Assembly (NCBI GenBank): GCA_050874665.1
Contig: JBNMLC010000029.1
Location: 1-26,976, forward strand
Length of the DNA stretch: 26,976 bases
Source of the DNA: RUG11237 sp050874665
GTDB taxonomy: Bacteria > Bacillota > Clostridia > Lachnospirales > Lachnospiraceae
Direction: 5' to 3'
The notes under the pieces are model-generated. The model saw nothing but the letters and a program-made list of their open reading frames with translations. It was not told the origin of the DNA and ran no database searches. Below, in pieces: positions 1 through 6,016 of the stretch. Numbering within the stretch: the stretch's first letter is position 1; each line of letters begins with the position of its first letter. Made by a program: the position numbers and the translations under genes.

Positions 1-12
1 CTCCCTATAAAT

Positions 13-47
13 AAAAACGTTGCAGTTAGATATTTCTAACTACAACG
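13..47 (-). terminator. Intrinsic terminator of the AraC-family gene
   Basis: Read on the minus strand, a stem of CGTTG, one mismatch, then AGTTAGA with a 4-nt loop is followed by a run of five T. It lies about 50 bases past the stop codon of the AraC-type gene, where its terminator is expected. Confidence 0.7.
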
Positions 48-99
48 CATATTTTATATATTTTATTTTGATATCACAATTACTGAACAGACTTTTTTT

Positions 100-1146
100 C
101 TATCCATTCAGACCTTCCTGTATTTTTTTCTTACGATACACAGTCGGCGGCATACCATATTCTGTACAAAAAGCAGATGTAAATTTGTTTGGATTAAGAT
201 AGCCCACCTGCGATGCAATCTCTCCAATTGAAAGTTTATTTTCTTTTAAAAGACGTTCTGCTATCTGCAGCCTGTATTTCTTCATATAAGAATAAATAGA
301 ATCTCCATATACACCTTTGAAACATTTTTTCAAAACAGTCGGCGACATCTCAAAACGCTCTGACAGTTCTTCAATCGTATAATGTTCTTTGTAATGTTCC
401 CTTAGAAACGTATGAATCTGCTTGATTACATCAATCTGCGTTTCTGAAAAATATATATGCTCAGATTTATTTTCCTTCAAATCAAACCCGGTCAATACCA
501 ATAACATTTCCAAAACCTTCACCCGAATATAACCATATCGAATTTTCTCGGGTACTTTATATAATTCTGAAAATATATGTTCTATTGTCTGGTTTGCCCG
601 AATAATCGTAAACTTGCGTATCCTGGAAATTTCTTTGATTCTCTCTAAATCCACAGATAATAATCCCAATACTCTTTTCATTTCATCTGTAATCATAGAG
701 AAATCAATCGTAATTGTAATTCCACGATAATGTGATGTAGGAAATTCTGACTCATGTGCATGATCCCTCAAAGAGCAAAAGGATAAATCGCCTGCTGCTA
801 CATAACAATACTCATGTTGTCCAAACGCACATTCACACCGACCTTCTCTGCAATAATTTATCTCCATCACATCGGAAGCCGGCTTCTGATTTTTATTACA
901 ATATGTCATGTGCATATCATTATAAACAAGATCAATGCCCGGAAACACCTGATACAACGTAATAGTTCCTGTACCACTTTCATTTTCAAGATGAAAATAT
1001 TGACAGGAATCCATATCCTGTTCCTCTTTGTAAGCAGATTCCCCATACAAATCAATACTGGTGAAAGAGTTCGAACATTTTATTTTTGTATTTTTATCAG
1101 GTATAAATCCCAATATATTTTCTGCAAGTTCATATGGATTTTTCAT
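100..1146 (-). CDS. AraC-family transcriptional regulator
   Basis: This 348-residue protein carries an AraC/XylS double helix-turn-helix in its last 100 residues. The first helix-turn-helix lies around YTIEELSERFEMSPTVLKK. The second follows the conserved IGEIASQVGY stretch and runs into the NPNKFTSAF and FCTEYGMPPTVYRKK segments. The N-terminal 230 residues form a cupin-like sensory region that I cannot assign to a ligand, with a Cys-rich patch (YCREGRCECAFGQHEYC) that could bind metal or respond to redox. The start is supported by GGAG about 10 bases upstream. The gene follows the DUF6796-like gene on the same strand with an 81-base gap, so the two may be co-transcribed. The regulated target is unknown; the neighbouring membrane protein is the obvious candidate. 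Confidence 0.9.
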   Translation of the reverse strand: MKNPYELAENILGFIPDKNTKIKCSNSFTSIDLYGESAYKEEQDMDSCQYFHLENESGTGTITLYQVFPGIDLVYNDMHMTYCNKNQKPASDVMEINYCREGRCECAFGQHEYCYVAAGDLSFCSLRDHAHESEFPTSHYRGITITIDFSMITDEMKRVLGLLSVDLERIKEISRIRKFTIIRANQTIEHIFSELYKVPEKIRYGYIRVKVLEMLLVLTGFDLKENKSEHIYFSETQIDVIKQIHTFLREHYKEHYTIEELSERFEMSPTVLKKCFKGVYGDSIYSYMKKYRLQIAERLLKENKLSIGEIASQVGYLNPNKFTSAFCTEYGMPPTVYRKKKIQEGLNG

Positions 1147-1227
1147 AAGTATTTTTCTCCGTAATCACACATTGTCTCTATGTTTTGGTTTAGGCTTGCG
1201 AACAAGCATCGTGGGTTTCGAAATTAT

Positions 1228-1851
1228 CTACCTGATAAGGAAAATCAATCCTGCAAACATAATTGCTCCGATTACATTCGCCTTAGCAGGAAGCTTGGTT
1301 GGCATAATTACAATTGCAAGCGGTAATAGATTAAAAATACAAGCCCAGACCGGAAGTGAAGTCTTACCCGTTACAACGGCTATCAAAAATGTAACCGCAA
1401 ATATCAACATGCCAAGATACCCCAGATACATAGTGTAGCAGGTAGTCTTAAAGAAATCCCATACCGCATTTAAGGCCTCTTCTGTCAGCTCCAGCTTTAT
1501 AAAAAACCATTCAACCAGACAACAAAACAAATGATGTAAGGCAAGATTTATGAACATCACAAGGGTTGCAATATACATGATCAAATAATATGTTTCTGAA
1601 TATTGGTGTATCCAGTCACACACAGCCAGATATCCAAATATTTCAAGTGTCATTGCGCACACGCCAAGAAGCATCGCAATGGACAGGTTTTTCAGTGGCA
1701 TTCCCCGAAAGGCTACCTTTGACTTCTCATAATCCTTGAAATTTTTCAAGTTCACTTTCCCATTCGGCGTATAAGTAAGAAAGCAATCTGAAATTCCACA
1801 AAGTACATGACCAAACAAAGCCATAATCATAAATATTTTCCATTGCAACAT
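1228..1851 (-). CDS. DUF6796-like integral membrane protein
   Basis: This hydrophobic 207-residue protein has five to six predicted membrane segments, near residues 4-22, 57-78, 86-110, 135-160, 165-182 and 188-207. Phrases such as GISDCFLTYTPNG near the N-terminus and VTGKTSLPVWACIFN near the C-terminus match what I recall of the DUF6796 family, whose function is unknown. It starts after a strong AGGAGG with 8-9 bases of spacing. It lies directly upstream of, and on the same strand as, the AraC-type regulator. I cannot assign a transport or enzymatic role; no charged active-site pattern stands out. The family name comes from memory and was not searched. Confidence 0.75.
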   Translation of the reverse strand: MLQWKIFMIMALFGHVLCGISDCFLTYTPNGKVNLKNFKDYEKSKVAFRGMPLKNLSIAMLLGVCAMTLEIFGYLAVCDWIHQYSETYYLIMYIATLVMFINLALHHLFCCLVEWFFIKLELTEEALNAVWDFFKTTCYTMYLGYLGMLIFAVTFLIAVVTGKTSLPVWACIFNLLPLAIVIMPTKLPAKANVIGAIMFAGLIFLIR

Positions 1852-2283
1852 AAAAGCCGACCTCCTACTTGTATTCCTCAGTTTTTTTTATTCTCTATCT
1901 TCGTTTCATGCCGAAATCACACTTTTCTTTTGGAACAGCCTTAATGCCTTAATGACATTCCTTTGGGTCATATAGTGTGCTTCTATCACTGCATTCATGT
2001 GGTTAGCTTGTTCTAACCACTGCTAGTTTACCATATTTTTCTGTTAATGCAAATAGTATTTTCCCATTTAAATAGTATGGTCAGAAGAACGAACTGAGGC
2101 ATTACCTTATGCCTAATCTTAACCCAAATGATGATTATATGATTATATTCTGATGGCAGTACTTGGATAGAAAAATATTTCCAAAACATTTATCCCAAAA
2201 CATTTCATGATATTGCAATTAGTAAGGAATAAGAGTATGATAAAATTATAGTTAGGTAAAGCTAACAGACAGCAAATACGGAG
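1852..2283. other. 432-base intergenic region with dyads
   Basis: No convincing gene is present. The region separates the divergent DUF6796-like and small membrane protein genes. It holds a perfect 8-bp inverted repeat GTGGTTAG/CTAACCAC at 1999-2020, a 6-bp dyad AGGCAT/ATGCCT near 2096-2113, and a further GTTAG/CTAAC dyad near 2250-2266. Short in-frame stretches near 2110-2155 are quickly interrupted by stops. Regulatory sites for the flanking genes are the likeliest content. Confidence 0.5.
2219..2246 (+). promoter_or_regulatory. Probable promoter of the small membrane protein gene
   Basis: An extended -10 (TG, one base, TAAAAT at 2241-2246) lies about 50 bases before the start codon. The matching -35 (TTAGTA, 16-base spacer) is poor, as is common for extended -10 promoters. 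Confidence 0.4.
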
Positions 2284-2295
2284 GTGAGCAATTTT

Positions 2296-2793
2296 ATGAA
2301 TGTTACAATGATACTTGCTGAGTTAATAATTATGTTTTTAATTTTTGGTTTTTTAGTTATTGGATTATTATTAATTAACCCCTTGTCATTTGTAAGTGAC
2401 TATCCGCCGGAAATACAGGAAGCATATTATCAATCACAGAATAAAGAGGCGGTCAGAGAAAAAGTAAATACTATAATGTTCATAAAAAAAGTTATAACAC
2501 TGATAGCATTTATTTTTATATTTGCATGGATGCTGCATATTGCAGGTGCTAAAACATTTACACAGGGTCTATTGCTGACATATGCTTATGCATTTGCATT
2601 ATTTTGCTGGGATACATTTTTTCTGGATTGGGTACTATTTGCAAATATCAAAAGAATAAGACTTCCGGGCACTGAGCATATGGACAAAGAATATCATCAG
2701 AAATGGTTTCATGTTAAGGGGTGTATCCCAATGATTCCGGTTTTCGCCATTATTGGGGTTTTAAGTGCTCTTGTAATGATTTGGATTTGGTAA
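2296..2793 (+). CDS. Small polytopic membrane protein, unknown function
   Basis: This 165-residue protein has four likely membrane segments at about residues 5-27, 64-84, 90-115 and 146-163. A hydrophilic stretch (residues 34-60, starting SDYPPEIQEAYYQSQ) separates the first two, and a charged loop (118-142, RIRLPGTEHMDKEYHQK) precedes the last. I chose the ATG at 2296 because GGAGGTGAG at 2280-2288 then sits 7 bases upstream. The upstream in-frame GTG at 2284 is part of that ribosome site and cannot be the start. I recognise the general look from Clostridia hypothetical proteins but can name no family or function. It has no partner gene; its other-strand neighbour across the gap is the DUF6796-like protein. 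Confidence 0.75.
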   Translation: MNVTMILAELIIMFLIFGFLVIGLLLINPLSFVSDYPPEIQEAYYQSQNKEAVREKVNTIMFIKKVITLIAFIFIFAWMLHIAGAKTFTQGLLLTYAYAFALFCWDTFFLDWVLFANIKRIRLPGTEHMDKEYHQKWFHVKGCIPMIPVFAIIGVLSALVMIWIW

Positions 2794-2937
2794 GAATCCT
2801 AATGATAAAAATTCAGGAAATCGAAGCGAATCTATAAATCGGTGTAAGAAAAATCATAGCGAATCAGAATGTGCAGGAATACGTTTTTCTAATATTTATA
2901 TTTACCAAAAGAGCATAACAACATAAAAGCAATAAGA

Positions 2938-2981
2938 CGGGGGTGTCGCACTAAGCAATTAGTGCGACACCCCCGATTTTA
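2938..2981. terminator. GC-rich terminator between convergent genes
   Basis: A perfect 17-bp stem (CGGGGGTGTCGCACTAA and its complement) is closed by a GCAA tetraloop and followed by ATTTT. It lies between the small membrane protein gene, which ends 145 bases upstream, and the convergent GNAT gene. The stem is far more GC-rich than its surroundings. Confidence 0.8.
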
Positions 2982-3069
2982 AATAGTAATATTGATTGCC
3001 TCAAATTCAAGTAATCGTGTGCCTTCAATCTCTCCACAAGACCGTAAGGCAGACAGTCAAAATATATAA

Positions 3070-3618
3070 CTACGTTAAACACTGGTAATCTGAATAATCT
3101 ACAACACCTTTTATATTTTTTAAAGAACCATTCACAAGTTCTTTCACCATCAGGCAATCTACGGATGGTAGTCTGACTTGAGGACCGGCAACTATTCCAT
3201 AATCACAAGAAGTTTTAAATCCTCTTGCACTATAATTCTGAGGATTTCCCTCAACAATTACCGCTTCATACCCCATTTTCGTTGCTCTTATGAACCCTTC
3301 TTCTATCAGTTCTTTTGAAATATGTTGTCTTTGTAACTTTGTATCTACAGCGACAGGTGAAAGTATCAGCAATTGTTCTTCATATTTAGCCTCTAAATGA
3401 AATCTTGAAAACATAGCATATCCAATCACACAATCATCTTCATCAACCATAACCAGTTCCAATTCTGGCACATAAAATCTTTTGCTTCTTATTTCTTCAA
3501 CGAGTAAACGTACTGTTTTCCCGGATTCTTCTCCTTCAGAATCAGTAAACACTCTTTCTACTAAATCTAAAGACTCATTTAAGTATTGAGGTGCTGCACA
3601 TTTTATCATTCTATTCAT
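3070..3618 (-). CDS. GNAT-family N-acetyltransferase
   Basis: This 182-residue protein belongs to the acetyl-CoA-dependent GNAT superfamily and resembles the YhbS-like group (COG3153). Visible features are the strand LELVMVDEDDCVIGYAMFS, the LSPVAVD strand before the acetyl-CoA loop, and the NPQNYSARGF stretch that corresponds to the Y-x-R-x-GF element of this group. The acetyl-CoA loop reads QRQHISKEL, so a glycine of the usual R/Q-x-x-G-x-G/A signature is replaced by His; binding may be altered. The start at 3618 follows AAGGAG (3628-3633) by 9 bases, which makes it better than the in-frame ATG at 3657. The ribosome site lies inside a short upstream ORF overlapping this start (see 3615-3680). 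The substrate is unknown. Confidence 0.85.
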   Translation of the reverse strand: MNRMIKCAAPQYLNESLDLVERVFTDSEGEESGKTVRLLVEEIRSKRFYVPELELVMVDEDDCVIGYAMFSRFHLEAKYEEQLLILSPVAVDTKLQRQHISKELIEEGFIRATKMGYEAVIVEGNPQNYSARGFKTSCDYGIVAGPQVRLPSVDCLMVKELVNGSLKNIKGVVDYSDYQCLT

Positions 3619-3680
3619 TCTGTTTTTCTCCTTAATATTTTGAAATGTTTCTTGCAAATAATGAATGTATAGCTTTTCAT
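3615..3680 (-). CDS. Leader peptide ORF coupled to the GNAT gene
   Basis: A 21-codon ORF starts at ATG 3680, 8 bases after a strong AGGAG (3689-3693), and ends in a TGA that overlaps the GNAT ATG as ATGA. The peptide is basic (begins MKSYTFIICKKHF and ends RRKTE), and two adjacent Arg codons (AGG AGA) form the ribosome site of the GNAT gene. The arrangement suggests translational coupling. The peptide itself matches nothing I know. Whether it is made can only be inferred from the good ribosome site and the exact overlap. Confidence 0.5.
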   Translation of the reverse strand: MKSYTFIICKKHFKILRRKTE

Positions 3681-3789
3681 CTCAATCACTCCTCTCAAAT
3701 TTCAAATTCATCTCATATTATTTATAGCATAAACAATCCTTACCTGTAAACGCTTAAAGTTCCCTGGCTAAAATAAATTAAAAAAACGA

Positions 3790-3820
3790 TTGACTCTTAC
3801 GTTGCGTAATAGTTTAGAGT
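3790..3820 (+). promoter_or_regulatory. MerR-type promoter with operator dyad
   Basis: TTGACT (3790-3795) and TAGAGT (3815-3820) are separated by 19 bases, the overlong spacer typical of MerR-activated promoters. The spacer carries the dyad TTACG-TTG-CGTAA (3797-3809). It lies directly before the MerR-type gene, so autoregulation is the likely purpose. Confidence 0.7.
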
Positions 3821-3846
3821 ATACTTATCGAGAGGAGGAAATGCCA

Positions 3847-4572
3847 ATGATGACAGTAAATGAGGTAAGTAAGTTAACGGGGGTGAGTATACGCACTCTT
3901 CAGTATTACGATACCATAGGATTATTAAAACCTATCGAGTATACAGAGTCAGGATACAGGTTGTATGACGATACATCATTAGAAAGGCTGCAACAGATTT
4001 TATTGTTAAGAGAGTTGGAATTTTCATTAAAGGAAATTAAAGAAATCATAGATGCACCTGATTTTGACCGGGACAAAGCATTGTCCCAGCAGATTGAATT
4101 ACTGATTATGAAAAAAGAGCATCTTGAAAATCTTATTGATTTCGCTCGAAAAATAAAAAAGTCAGGAGTGAACAAAATGGATTTTAATGTATTTGATACA
4201 ACAAAAATGGAGGAGTATGCCAGACAGGCAAAAGAACAATGGGGACAAACTGTGGAATACAAAGAATATGAAAAGAGGATAATGGATTCGTCCCACAATA
4301 TACAAAAAGTGGAATGGCAAAATCTTATGCTTATCTTTGTAGAATTTGGAACAATGAAAGAAAAAGACCCTACGAATGAGAAGGTTCAGCTTCAGGTGAA
4401 AAAACTGCAAGACTATATTTCAGAGCATTTTTATCAATGTTCTAAGGAAATTTTAAAGGAGCTTGGTAAAATGTACGCTTCTGGTGGTGAATTTACTGAA
4501 AATATCGACAAAGCTGCTGGGAGTGGAACAGCCGTATTTGCAGCAAAAGCAATAGAAATTTATTGCAAATAA
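3847..4572 (+). CDS. MerR-family regulator with TipAS drug-binding domain
   Basis: This 241-residue protein pairs an N-terminal MerR winged helix-turn-helix (residues 1-70, with MTVNEVSKLTGVSIRTLQYY and GYRLYDD) with a dimerisation coiled coil (75-105) and a C-terminal TipAS antibiotic-recognition domain (about 118-238, beginning FDTTKMEEYARQAKEQWG). Relatives include TipAL and Mta, which activate their own gene and export or resistance genes on binding drugs. The start at 3847 is 8 bases after AGGAGG (3833-3838). An in-frame start at 3790 would lie inside the promoter. An internal ATG at 4177 (Met111) is preceded by its own AGGAG, so the TipAS domain may also be made alone. The likely target besides itself is the small operon downstream, but no matching operator is visible there. 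Confidence 0.9.
   Translation: MMTVNEVSKLTGVSIRTLQYYDTIGLLKPIEYTESGYRLYDDTSLERLQQILLLRELEFSLKEIKEIIDAPDFDRDKALSQQIELLIMKKEHLENLIDFARKIKKSGVNKMDFNVFDTTKMEEYARQAKEQWGQTVEYKEYEKRIMDSSHNIQKVEWQNLMLIFVEFGTMKEKDPTNEKVQLQVKKLQDYISEHFYQCSKEILKELGKMYASGGEFTENIDKAAGSGTAVFAAKAIEIYCK
4164..4179 (+). promoter_or_regulatory. Internal ribosome site and ATG for a TipAS-only product
   Basis: AGGAG at 4164-4168 lies 8 bases before an in-frame ATG at 4177, which falls in the linker just before the TipAS domain. Translation from here would give a 131-residue drug-binding domain without the DNA-binding part, as known for Streptomyces tipA. Confidence 0.5.
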
Positions 4573-4639
4573 CAAACTTGCTGTTTTCATTATCAGCGTT
4601 CGTAAACTGGAACAACTTTGATTATTATTAAAGTTGAGA

Positions 4640-4669
4640 TTGCGGTAGGAATTGTTTTGGTGGTATAGT
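4640..4669 (+). promoter_or_regulatory. Promoter of the CD3324/DUF1062/GNAT operon
   Basis: TTGCGG (4640-4645) and TATAGT (4664-4669) are 18 bases apart, and the -10 is preceded by TGG, giving an extended -10. Transcription would begin near 4676, about 12-15 bases before the ribosome site of the nine-codon ORF at 4704. A 7-bp dyad, CAACTTT/AAAGTTG, lies just upstream at about 4612-4635. Confidence 0.5.
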
Positions 4670-4703
4670 AAATGTCAGAGGATTTGAAAGGAGAGGATAT
4701 TTT

Positions 4704-4733
4704 ATGCTGAAAAGATATGTTATTGCTCAGTAG
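4704..4733 (+). CDS. Nine-codon leader peptide ORF
   Basis: The ORF reads MLKRYVIAQ and stops with TAG at 4731-4733. AAAGGAGAGG (4687-4696) is a strong ribosome site at a workable distance. The stop lies immediately before a stable hairpin (4734-4769), and the last codons contain GCTCAG, which can pair with the same hairpin arm. The position and structure suggest a leader peptide that senses translation, though there is no obvious run of regulatory codons. It could also be the remnant of a decayed gene. Confidence 0.4.
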   Translation: MLKRYVIAQ

Positions 4734-4797
4734 TCTGAGCTTAAAATAAAGTGAATAGTTAAGCTCAGATGAATCCTAAAGCAAATATAGGAGGATT
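4725..4797 (+). promoter_or_regulatory. Competing hairpins in the operon leader (attenuator-like)
   Basis: CTGAGC at 4735-4740 can pair with GCTCAG upstream (4725-4730, inside the nine-codon ORF) or with GCTCAG downstream (4763-4768). The downstream form is an 11-bp perfect stem, 4734-4744 with 4759-4769. Further on, AATCC (4772-4776) can pair with GGATT (4793-4797), covering part of the AGGAGG of the next gene. No T-run follows, so control of translation is likelier than termination. Confidence 0.45.
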
Positions 4798-4800
4798 AAG

Positions 4801-5088
4801 ATGAGCTATGTGAAAGCAGAAGAGATTCTGCCAAAAGAACTTATAGAAACTATTCAGCAATATGTAAGTGGAAAAATTATATATATTCCATGTAAAGAGA
4901 AAAAGGACTGGGGAAGTCAGACAGAAACCAAGCAGTATTATAAACAAAGAAATCTTGAAATATGTTTTAAGCATAGAAATGGAGTTTCGGTAAAAATACT
5001 GGCAAGTGAATATTCTTTATCGGAGAAAAGTATTCAAAGAATTCTAAGAACGACCAATATTCAAGAGGTTGTTGGTGAAAACATTTGA
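4801..5088 (+). CDS. CD3324-family protein (small HTH protein)
   Basis: This 95-residue protein begins MSYVKAEEILPKELIETIQ and has a conserved YIPCKEKK segment followed by a C-terminal helix-turn-helix (about residues 58-85, VSVKILASEYSLSEKSIQRIL). This layout matches my recollection of the CD3324 family, small proteins related to the Mor activator fold and common in Clostridia; their physiological role is not known to me. AGGAGG (4789-4794) lies 6 bases before the ATG. The stop codon overlaps the TTG start of the DUF1062 gene as TTGA, so the two are translationally coupled. A structured leader precedes the gene. Confidence 0.8.
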   Translation: MSYVKAEEILPKELIETIQQYVSGKIIYIPCKEKKDWGSQTETKQYYKQRNLEICFKHRNGVSVKILASEYSLSEKSIQRILRTTNIQEVVGENI

Positions 5089-5375
5089 GTACGGTTAGAG
5101 TATATCATCGGTGCGGAGGATGTGGGAAAAAACAGGAGTTTGTAAATTCTGGTAAATTCAGGGTAAATGCAAATGGCAATCGAGTAGATGTTTGGCTTAT
5201 ATACAGATGTAAGAAATGTAAACATTCCTGGAATCTTGCAATTTATGAAAGAGTAAGGCCTTCGAGAATCGAACAAGAGCAGTATGAACTTTTTCTGGAT
5301 AATGATAGTGCTCTTGCTATGCTCTATGGAAATGATATGGTTTTTTTGAAAAGAAATAATGCTGAATTTAAATAA
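5085..5375 (+). CDS. Short DUF1062-family protein
   Basis: This 96-residue protein shows the DUF1062 hallmarks: a CGGCG zinc-knuckle-like pair followed by SGKFRVNANGNRVDVWLIYR, CKKCKHSWNL and the LDNDSALAMLYGNDM segment. The four cysteines in two CxxC-type pairs suggest a zinc site. It starts at TTG 5085, overlapping the upstream stop codon; no other start fits, because an in-frame stop lies just before it. As I recall, family members are considerably longer, continuing past the ...FLKRNNAE region, so this copy seems to lack its C-terminal part and a few N-terminal residues. It may be a truncated gene. The function of the family is unknown. Confidence 0.7.
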   Translation: MSTVRVYHRCGGCGKKQEFVNSGKFRVNANGNRVDVWLIYRCKKCKHSWNLAIYERVRPSRIEQEQYELFLDNDSALAMLYGNDMVFLKRNNAEFK

Positions 5376-5417
5376 AAGATGAGTCCGGATAGGTTTGCTA
5401 TTCAGGTTTATCTTTTA
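5373..5417 (+). promoter_or_regulatory. 20-bp hairpin joining a stop codon to a ribosome site
   Basis: Bases 5373-5392 pair with 5398-5417 around a 5-nt loop, with one C-A mismatch and four G-U pairs. The wobbles hold only in RNA of the plus strand, so the structure fits the sense transcript. It begins at the TAA of the DUF1062 gene and ends on the first A of the AGGAGG of the GNAT gene. There is no U-run, so it may act in mRNA stability or translation. Confidence 0.5.
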
Positions 5418-5427
5418 GGAGGATATG

Positions 5428-5880
5428 ATGGAGGAATATAGATATATTACATTAAAGGAAATGCCGGAATTAAAAGAAAAAGCTGCATTCTGGTTTCATA
5501 GTAAATGGGGTGTGCCAAAAGAGGCATATTTAGAATGTATGAATGCATATTTGAATCACGAAACAAATTATGGCTGGTATTTATGTCTTTGCGGTGAAAA
5601 AATTGTTGCAGGAATGGGAGTGATTGAAAATGATTTCCATGACAGAAAAGACCTTTCACCAAATGTATGCGCTGTATACACAGAAGAGAACTACCGCTGT
5701 AAGGGGATTGCCGGTAAATTATTAAATATGGTTGTTGCAGATATGAAGGAGAAAGGAATCTCTCCGGTTTACCTGGTGACTGACCATGTTGGCTTTTATG
5801 AAAGGTATGGCTGGCAATTCTTATGTATGGTACAAGGTGATGGTGAATCTGAAATGACAAGAATGTATATTCATAGTTAA
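5428..5880 (+). CDS. GNAT-family N-acetyltransferase
   Basis: This 150-residue single-domain GNAT enzyme should move an acetyl group from acetyl-CoA to an amine. Motif A is clear: the strand NVCAVYTEENYR leads into RCKGIAGKLLNMVV, the pyrophosphate-binding loop, and the YLVTDHVGFYERYGWQFL segment is the usual motif B with a Tyr near the end of the family core. The ATG at 5428 is 5 bases from AGGAGG; the adjacent ATG at 5425 would be only 2 bases away. The gene is third in the operon with the CD3324 and DUF1062 genes. The substrate cannot be told from the sequence. Acetyltransferases near TipAS regulators are sometimes resistance enzymes, but that is only a guess here. Confidence 0.88.
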   Translation: MEEYRYITLKEMPELKEKAAFWFHSKWGVPKEAYLECMNAYLNHETNYGWYLCLCGEKIVAGMGVIENDFHDRKDLSPNVCAVYTEENYRCKGIAGKLLNMVVADMKEKGISPVYLVTDHVGFYERYGWQFLCMVQGDGESEMTRMYIHS

Positions 5881-5927
5881 ATTAAGTAACATATGTTGGG
5901 CTTTTGAAAGTGTCACATCTTAAGTTT

Positions 5928-5990
5928 AAAAAAGAAACCTATTCATTTTGAGGTATCTCGTACCTAAGTAAGTGAACAGGTTTCTTTTTT
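5928..5990. terminator. Bidirectional terminator
   Basis: An outer stem of 13 perfect pairs (AAAAAAGAAACCT with its complement) extends to 18 with one mismatch, and an inner AGGTA/TACCT stem sits in the loop. A-run and T-run on the two sides let it serve both the GNAT gene on plus and the convergent symporter gene on minus. Confidence 0.85.
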
Positions 5991-6016
5991 CAAATACTAA
6001 CGAAATGATATTGGCA

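Noticed and set aside
1194..1207. GCTTG-CGAA-CAAGC hairpin between the DUF6796-like and AraC-type genes
   Set aside because: Only 5 bp with no T-run on the minus strand; too weak to call a terminator.
2951..3157. 68-codon minus-strand ORF near the GNAT gene
   Set aside because: It overlaps the GNAT 3' end in another frame and its end lies in the terminator hairpin.
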